Source: Gnetum montanum (Eukaryota; Streptophyta; Gnetopsida; Gnetales; Gnetaceae). From it: a DNA stretch of 64,000 nucleotides. Each line of letters begins with the position of its first letter. Position 1 is the stretch's first letter. Positions 57,425 to 64,000 of this stretch are shown here, piece after piece. The DNA lies in NCBI GenBank assembly GCA_015680685.1, contig MNCI01016010.1:276726-340725 (forward strand), written 5' to 3'. Under the pieces are notes generated by a model that saw only the letters and a list, made by a program, of their open reading frames with translations, had not been told where the DNA came from and made no database searches. Position numbers and translations under genes: made by a program.

Positions 57425-57901
57425 TAATGAGCAACATGTGTCTCCTATGTCCAACTATATAAATCACAAAAATTCATGCATGACCTTATTGTAATGCATG
57501 GACTAGACTAGTAGAGTATCTAAATTATTTAAATATAATTACAGGTCATTGTCTTCTCGATTATACTTCTGTAACCCTTAGAGTGTATGTCAGGCATGTG
57601 ATCTTAATGTTATAATGATCATGGTTAAATTATTATTAAAATATTAATATTTATTCTATTTTAATCTAAATGTAAGAACTAAAGTCTAAGCTTTCCTAGG
57701 TGATGAACATACATTTCTGGTTTTTTGTACACATACAAGATCTACATAATCACTGCTAGGTTACTAAATGATTACTACTAGGGGAATCAAGTAAGAGTAG
57801 TATTGAAATTACCAAACAATATCTGTTACGCTTGAAACTAGTTGTACTTTTTCCACCATAACTATCATGAACATAATTATAAATGTTTAAGTATGTATGT
57901 T
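57425..57901 (-). repeat. E 5' LTR, part (primer-site side)
   Basis: About 477 bp matching the first half (plus coordinates) of the C LTR, with ACTAGTTGTACTTTTTCCACC near 57840 equal to ACTAGTCGTGCTCATTCTACC in C. It stops at 57901 where D begins. Confidence 0.75.
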
Positions 57902-58755
57902 TAACAAAGCATCATATATAGGGCAACTACATCGATGCATCCCCATCTACACATGGCCATCAACACATCCTTGGATGTGTTGGTGCATATGCATCGACAC
58001 TAAGTCACCTGAAGCCTATATATATGTGCACATCCTTTGTATAGAGGCATAATATTAGTTAGTAGTGTAGATGAACTCTTTTAGTTTTTCTTTCGTAGGA
58101 CTTAGCAACCAATCAATTTGAGTCAATTGTACAAAGTCTTATTTGATTTGCATTGTACCTAGACCTATTTCATGAACATCAATAAGATCAGGATTAATTT
58201 ATATACATTGTAGCATTTTAACATAGAATGGATTTATTTTCAATGCAATTTACTTTCTTTGTACTTACTTAATATTTACATTTTCACACACATTAATCAA
58301 TTGCCAGAATGAGTATGAACAGTTTCGAGTGTAAACACATATTCTCTTAGTAATCCCAGTAGCAATATTGCTTAGTTCACCTAGTAGCATAACACATGGT
58401 AATCCTAGCAGTGGGCATGTGAGTTCAAAATGTATATGGCAAGCTAGGAATGGACACTTATATCCTTAGACTACCTTAGGATTTATCTTCTTATTATTAA
58501 TTAGATTAAATAATTAATTTCCATGATTTTAGCTAGCTTAGTCATAGCTGCATAACATCAATAATCATATGCCTCATTTTAGATTAAACCATACATGAAA
58601 AAGCTACCACTAGTCTAAGTGAGAAAAAATTGACCTGCGATTAACACTTAATGATTTAGATGCCACACTATTTCCATCCACAAAATTTGATTAGATTGCA
58701 CGTGAACACTTGTGATTTGTATGGTTGAACATAAGGGACTACTTGATTCTCAACA
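57902..58755 (+). repeat. D 5' LTR
   Basis: 854 bp. Its start TAACAAAGCATCATATAT corresponds to TGATGAAGTATCATATAT of the 3' LTR (terminal TG decayed to TA). The end TGATTCTCAACA is followed by T and the primer site. A TATATATATG motif near 58018 is the likely TATA region. Confidence 0.85.
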
Positions 58756-58756
58756 T

Positions 58757-58774
58757 TGGTGCCATTGTCAAGGA
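58757..58774 (+). promoter_or_regulatory. D primer-binding site (tRNA-Asp type)
   Basis: TGGTGCCATTGTCAAGGA, differing from TGGCGCCGTTGCCGGGGA only by five transitions. It is the clearest proof of tRNA-Asp priming in this family. Confidence 0.88.
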
Positions 58775-58889
58775 TGGGACTAGTGATCTAGATTAGTTAT
58801 ATTATAAATGATTGCTATAAAATCATCAGTGATTTATATTTTAGTAAATATTAATATTTTAAGCCACATACCTATTATTAATTAAAAAT

Positions 58890-60640
58890 ATGTCTCCTTC
58901 ACATAGGACCAATAATCCATCACATGATGAGAACACTAGTAGGAGAAATGATAAGATCTATATTGAAGAGGATTGAAGTGAAAACTACACGCAAGGGTCT
59001 TATATGCTCATTATAACCCTTACTATATTCAAAGGCTATGTTCAACTATTGTAGATAATCCTAAAGGAAATCGAGCAAGTCCTAGAAGGAGGGTCTCAAA
59101 GCCTAGGAACTCTTCTAAACCTAGAAGAGATGAATCAATGGACCATAGAGGAAGATATAGGAACCATGATGATTCCCCTAGTTCACCATCTTTCTCTTCA
59201 TCTTTAACATCTAGTTCTAATGAAGATGAACATAGATATAGAGATAAAGCTTCACTAAGGGGTCATGATAGAGATAGAAATAGGGATTGATGATAAGCTA
59301 CAAGGTACCAAAGGGAGAATAGACAAGACCATCACTATCAAAAAAATATAAATAGAGATTATGATTATGAAATATCTAATTATGATGAAGCCTTTTTGGC
59401 TATTAGAAGCATGATACAAATTAAGGAGGTATTTAGAATACCCCATAGGATTCAAAGGGAAAGCTACATCAAATAGCCTAATATGAATATAATTCCTAAA
59501 TTTGAGGAAGGTTACAATTATTACCTACAACATCATTTACAAGTCTTCCATGATGCCTATGCCTTGTAAAATATCAAAAGCAAGTAGAAAAATCTTAATG
59601 TCTTTCTTAGCATGCTCATAGATGAAGTTGAAAGTTGGTATAGATCATTGGAACCAGATTAAATTCATCACTGTTCTATAATGCTTGAGCTCTTCAATGA
59701 AAAATACCAAACCTATTCAAGAGTATTTAATCTCTAAGAAAACAAATCCAAGATTAGAAGCAAGAGAATTATGAATCTCTTGATGCAACATTGGACAAAT
59801 ATTATTCTCTACTACATAGATGCCCAGGCCATTATTTTTTTCAAAATGAGCAGCTTCATCACATCATAGATGCCTTCGTAACAAAATAATAGGATCCTTG
59901 GGATCTATGCCAAAGGAAAATTATGAGAGTTAAAAGCCCATCAAATACAAAGGCTAATTAAATAGGTGGAAAAATAAGGAGAGCTATGTAAAATGAAAAA
60001 TGTAGAGGAATATAATTGGGACCCAATGTTTTACAAAAAGGAGATCCATATTTATGATTAGAAGAAAGAGAAAGTTCTTTATGAGTTGATTTCACATAAA
60101 ACATTATGAAAACAAAAGTCTATTATTGAGAGTGAAGCAATAGTAGATAATATGTAGAAGTTGATGGATGAAAAAGTTACAATCAACTTGAAAATCATAG
60201 AGGAAAAGGTAAAGCAAATAGAATTAAGTGATCAAAATAAGAAGAGGAAAAAGAACATGGAAACAAGCAAGGATACTTATCAATAAAAAGGAAAAATAGT
60301 TGTAGTAGAAGAGGTTGCAAACTTAAATATAAAGGAGGAGGATGGATGTGCAATCTATCAATATGAATATCCAAAGAACTATTGCCTAGTTATGTTACAT
60401 CTACAAGAGTTTAGGACTTTTACTTTAAATCCCAAGTTCGTGGAAAAGAAAATGGCTAAGAGAATAAACTTTTGATAAAGGATGCAATTGCGGGTTGAAA
60501 GTTCAAAGTGTTAACACAATCCATATACCAACCCTTAACAAACTTGAGGAACAAGTGCATGTGTAAAACTATGTCTACAAAATAGCCACTAAACCAAAAG
60601 ACACCTAGTGGTTAGAAAATGAGAATACCAAACCATTCAA
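58890..60640 (+). pseudogene. D gag remnant
   Basis: ATG at 58890 gives MSPSHRTNNPSHDENTSRRN. Continues through an Arg/Ser-rich stretch to a capsid-like region: FRIPHRIQRE-like text at 59430, MNIIPKFEEGYNYY, LQVFHDAYAL, MLIDEVESWYRSLEPD and ELFNEKYQTYSRVFN. Then a Lys/Glu-rich region (KEKVLYELISHKTL) and VVVEEVANLNIKEEDGCAIYQYEYPK, matching B near 40640. Stops and frame changes are scattered. The Pro/Tyr-rich tail and protease seen in B are absent; after TLNP the text passes quickly to YKIATKPKDT. Confidence 0.75.
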
Positions 60641-61045
60641 AAGATACATCAAAACATCCAATCCACTTATTAGTTCTTATCCTAAGAAAATGAACCAAAA
60701 AAAGAACTAAGATAAGGACATCTTACAATCTTACTATACACCAAAAGAAGACATTAAATAAGGAGATCCAAGAACTAAAATAGAAAATAAAAAAATAAAC
60801 ATATCTAGACCATCTAAAAAGAAAAGACCTTCTAATCTAGTTGAATATATGTCTTCAAATGATTAAAAACCTAATTATCATTAATGTTAAAAGTGCTAAC
60901 AAATGAAAACTTAAATCACTAAAAATGATAAATGGAAAACTTATGGTATATAACCAAGGGAATGTGTGGTCCTTTTTCCAAATGCTCACCCATGATTTAG
61001 TCATGGGGAAGATGCACCATCTTCAATCAAGAACTAATAAGTACA
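60640..61045 (+). pseudogene. D post-gag tail shared with C
   Basis: Text DKDILQSYYTPKEDIK, TKIENKK, then INGKLMVYNQGNVWSFFQML and GKMHHLQSRTNKY. The same segments occur in C (16850-16451) and not in B. See the C entry for interpretation. Confidence 0.6.
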
Positions 61046-62683
61046 TTTTTAGTTTTTTTTTTATAGTTTTTACCACGTTTTATTATCTTTTCTTTTTCTT
61101 CTATTTTTTTTTATAATTTTCTCTTTTCTTAAGTCATTTCCTTTATGTTTTATGGATATTTACTATGTTTTTATTAATAATGTTGCCAATCATGATATAG
61201 AAGTTAACACCATGTGTTGGGTCTTTGTCCTATGCTATCAAGATGACTAGGTAAATATAGTAAGACCACATCATCCATCCCTCCAATTCTATGAATAAGA
61301 GGTCTTTGTGATGAAAGAAATATGGTTCTTCTCACATGAAACTAAAACTAACTAATAATCTTTGTGCCTTGAAGAAAGGGAGAAAGACCAAGTGGGAATG
61401 GAAAAGGGTGTGACCTCAAGGGGATTTGTTGGGTTCTCTTCCTGCTTGTCTTCTTAGGGTATGTGACTCTTCATGGAGTGTATCATCACTCCTATTGTCG
61501 ACCATATAGAAAGTATGTTCTTTTAAGGTGCAGTTCCCAAAAAAATGGAAATAAACACACCTCTCTAAAGATCTCTTGGGATACAAACACTAGTTATGAG
61601 GTTGGAAAGATATGTTACCTATGCCTGAAGGTACCCCTCTAACTAACACCCAAATTTCTTCCTCAATCATCTCTAAAACTACTTCCTTCTTCTTTTTTGG
61701 ACTAATGCTTGTTCTTTGTGATTGTTATGGACTCATGATGGTAGGCAAGAGGGAGCACATCAATGTGAGACCACTATTAATGGTATGGACTTGATCTAAA
61801 ACTTGGAAAGAGAGGTGCAGTTGTCATATTAATCATAGTTGACATAAGAATCTGTTGGGGACATGGTTAGGTACCTTACATCCCAATCTCTACAATCCCT
61901 TCTCATTCCATTATTCACCTCCCTACTACATGTAATTATGTACCTAATGGTTTTGTATATTATAGTGCAGGATACTAATCAAGGAAATTGTATATTATTT
62001 GGAACAAAGGCATTATCCACATTTAACTTCTAAGGTATCCATAGATATCCACAAAAGTGATTATGTGAGGGCATCATGGTAAGAGCCTACTTTGGGGAGG
62101 ATCCACTTACATGACTTTTGTTGATCATGGCTCTAAACCAAAACCTCACATCTTCAAGGACATCATGGGCAACTTCTCTAAATTTATCATGATTTTGAGA
62201 CTACTTTCCATCAATTTTGATTAATTTCTAATGCTTTTATAATTCAATATTTTTTGGCCATCTTGAAACCTCAAGATTTTCAATAGTCCAATGTGTTTTC
62301 ATTATCTTATAAACCAAACCTTTTATTTTCATTATTCAAAAACTTGTGAGCTTCCAAAGTTGAGCTCATTTATCATGAGGGCTAAGGATGTGATTTTTTG
62401 AAATTTTTATAACACCCCATTTTAAACACTATGATAACTAATAGTACAAATATTCAAAATGACTTAAACTTGATGATTTTAGTTATCTCGTAGCCTTGGA
62501 AAGATTATTTTGTAATCATCTTAAGTTTAAATGTTAAAATTTTTCTAATTTTGAGGCAACTAAGGATCTAGCAAGGGTTAATCATTAAGGAAAGAATTAC
62601 CAAAACTAATGTTGATCTTTTGGTAATTGCAGATGATGCCAAAAGGAATACCTAAGGTTGATGGTCTTTTGCAAGGCAAGAAA
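61046..62683 (+). other. D conserved non-coding region
   Basis: T-rich at 61050-61130 like B at 45020-45240. Landmarks GTGTGACCTCAAGGGG (61410), AGATATGTTACCTATGCCTGAAGG (61608, in part) and TTTGGGGAGGATCCACTTACATG (62092, in part) are collinear with B and C. No coding frame. Confidence 0.6.
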
Positions 62684-62760
62684 ATGAGGCCGAGAGAAGG
62701 ACAAAGGATAATATGCACATGGACATTATACAATAATTAAAGCTCAAACATCACATGTTT
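62684..62760 (+). pseudogene. D stub of the 3' ORF
   Basis: ATGAGGCCGAGAG at 62684 corresponds to ATGAGGCCTCGTC, the start of the B 3' ORF. Coding similarity is lost within about 25 codons; the remaining ~2.8 kb of that ORF is absent in D. Confidence 0.45.
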
Positions 62761-63110
62761 ATGACCTAGAAAACCATGGGTTCATGAGGAAAAATTTCAG
62801 TTCATCCTTCAAAAAGTTATGCATAAAATAGAAATGTTAACATAACAACTAAGGTTGAAGAAACTCCCGCTACTAGCAATAACATGAAGATTCATCATCA
62901 GGTAATTTTTGAACACATCACAAATCTTGCAAAATTTGATGTCTTTCTAGTCTTTTTATCATGTTGTAATGCATCCACTTGAATAAAATTTTGTAATGCG
63001 ACACTCAAGTTTTATAATGAATTCCAATCTAATCATGGTCACCCCACAATTTTTTGTAACAAAACTTCATCCATTTATATATATAAGTTAAGGATGAGTT
63101 CTTAGCCAAT

Positions 63111-63120
63111 CATGGGGGTA
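63111..63120 (+). promoter_or_regulatory. D polypurine tract
   Basis: CATGGGGGTA abutting the 3' LTR, identical to that of C. Confidence 0.8.
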
Positions 63121-63955
63121 TGATGAAGTATCATATATTGGGCAACTGCTTTGATGCATCCTCGTCAATGTAGTCCTATCAATGCATGGCTATTAATGCA
63201 TCCTTGGATGTGTTGGTGCATTTGTGTTGATACTAAGTCACCTAAAGCCTATAAATATATGAATACCCTTTGCATAGAGGCACCATATTGGTCAGTAGTG
63301 TAGTCAAACTCTTGTAATTTTCTTCTATAGGACTTAGCAAACAATTAGTGAGTGCCCACAACGTGGATTTGAGTCAATTATAAGGAGTCTTATTTAAGTG
63401 TCATTATACCTAAACACATTTCATGAATGGCAATAAGATCGAGATTGATTCATATTCATTACAACACTTTGGCTTAGAATAGATTTATTTTCAATGCTTT
63501 TCACATACATTAATCAATTGGTAGAATGAGTGTGACTAGTTTTGAATGTAAACACGTATTCTCTCTATAATCCTAATAGCATTATTGCTTGGCTCGCCTA
63601 GTAGCATAACACTTGGTAATCCCAACAGTAGGTATGTGAGTTCATGATGTGTATGACAAGCTGAGAATGGATACTCATCACCTTTAGGCTAGCTTAGGAT
63701 TTATCTTCTTTTTACTAATTAGATAAATAATTAATTTCCATGATTTTATCTAGCTTAGCCATAGCCGCACAACATCAATTATCATATGCCTCACTTTGGA
63801 CTAAATCATACATGACAAAACTACCATTAGTTCAAGTGAGAAGATAGTGATCTACAATCAACACTTAATAATCTAGATGCCACACTAGTTACATCCTTCG
63901 AATTCAACTAGATTGCACGCAAATGCTTATGATTTATATGGTTGGGCATAAAGGA
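63121..63955 (+). repeat. D 3' LTR (last bases missing)
   Basis: 835 bp visible, start TGATGAAGTATCATATATTG. A TATAAATATA box is at 63250. It stops ~20 bp short of the expected end where an N occurs. Confidence 0.85.
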
Positions 63956-64000
63956 NACCTAAACACATTTCATGAATGGCAATAAGATCGAGATTGATTC
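63956..64000 (+). other. Ambiguous base plus 44-bp exact repeat of LTR interior
   Basis: After N at 63956, the bases 63957-64000 are identical to 63408-63451 (ACCTAAACACATTTCATG and following). The LTR terminus and flank expected here are missing. An assembly join across an unresolved repeat is more likely than a real duplication. Confidence 0.75.

Larger units (their letters stand above)
54000..57901 (-). mobile_element. E: Athila-like gag-protease copy, truncated
   Basis: Minus strand: LTR 57901-57425 (partial), decayed primer site 57423-57406, gag from 57294, protease 54650-54290, and the YVVVTI linker near 54170 equivalent to YVVATK of B, ending near 54000. RT onward is missing. The LTR is cut at 57901/57902 by insertion of D, so its other part should lie past the right end of this window. 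Confidence 0.8.
57902..63955 (+). mobile_element. D: non-autonomous Athila-like element
   Basis: 5' LTR 57902-58755, primer site 58757-58774, gag 58890-60640, tail 60640-61045, conserved non-coding 61046-62683, stub of the 3' ORF from 62684, purine tract 63111-63120, 3' LTR from 63121. The interior is 4.4 kb with no protease, RT, RNase H or integrase. It lies head to head with the E LTR, into which it inserted. The right flank is not visible because the sequence is disturbed at 63956. Confidence 0.85.

Overview
This window looks like heterochromatic intergenic DNA from a plant with a large, repeat-rich genome. A conifer or other gymnosperm-like genome is my inference, not something the sequence proves. 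The reasons are AT-rich sequence, no intact long ORF over 64 kb, and plant-type Ty3/gypsy LTR retrotransposons nested in one another. These carry decayed primer-binding sites for tRNA-Asp and initiator tRNA-Met. Almost every premature stop is one C-to-T or G-to-A step from a Gln, Arg or Trp codon, as expected of long-methylated DNA. I found no intact protein gene, tRNA, rRNA or CRISPR array.

Layout, left to right. 1-1400: a 265-codon decayed minus-strand reading frame of unknown identity. 1400-4690: a tandem array of ~188-bp monomers with palindromic cores, holding an assembly gap. 4690-9231: Tat-like element T0 (+), with RT, RNase H, a second (archaeal-type) RNase H, integrase and a 3' LTR. 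9232-12250: the only non-repetitive stretch, holding a broken DHHC protein S-acyltransferase pseudogene (minus). 12250-25437: Tat-like element T1 (minus), split by the Athila-like element C (minus, 13616-20485). 25440-28133: gag-protease of a second Tat-like copy, T2 (minus). 28134-51256: Athila-like element A (+), whose gag is interrupted twice, by R (minus, 29270-36847, chromovirus-like) and by B (+, 37853-50591, the most complete Athila-like copy). 51257-54000: unidentified sequence and a second tandem array of ~200-bp units. 54000-57901: Athila-like gag-protease E (minus) with part of its LTR. 57902-63955: Athila-like element D (+), inserted into the LTR of E. The last 44 bases after an N repeat sequence from inside the D LTR.

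A to E are one Athila-like family: LTRs of ~850-1050 bp, a tRNA-Asp-type primer site, gag starting near MSSSHR, and a CATGGGGGTA-like polypurine tract. B carries gag, protease, RT, RNase H, integrase and a ~957-codon 3' ORF. C and D lack protease, RT, RNase H, integrase and most of the 3' ORF. They share with each other a short tail after gag that B does not have, and share with B the primer site, polypurine tract and a conserved stretch downstream of pol. This is the pattern of a non-autonomous subfamily that relied on B-like partners. Other notable items are a candidate exon-intron gene remnant inside R, and two tandem arrays beside Tat-like remnants.
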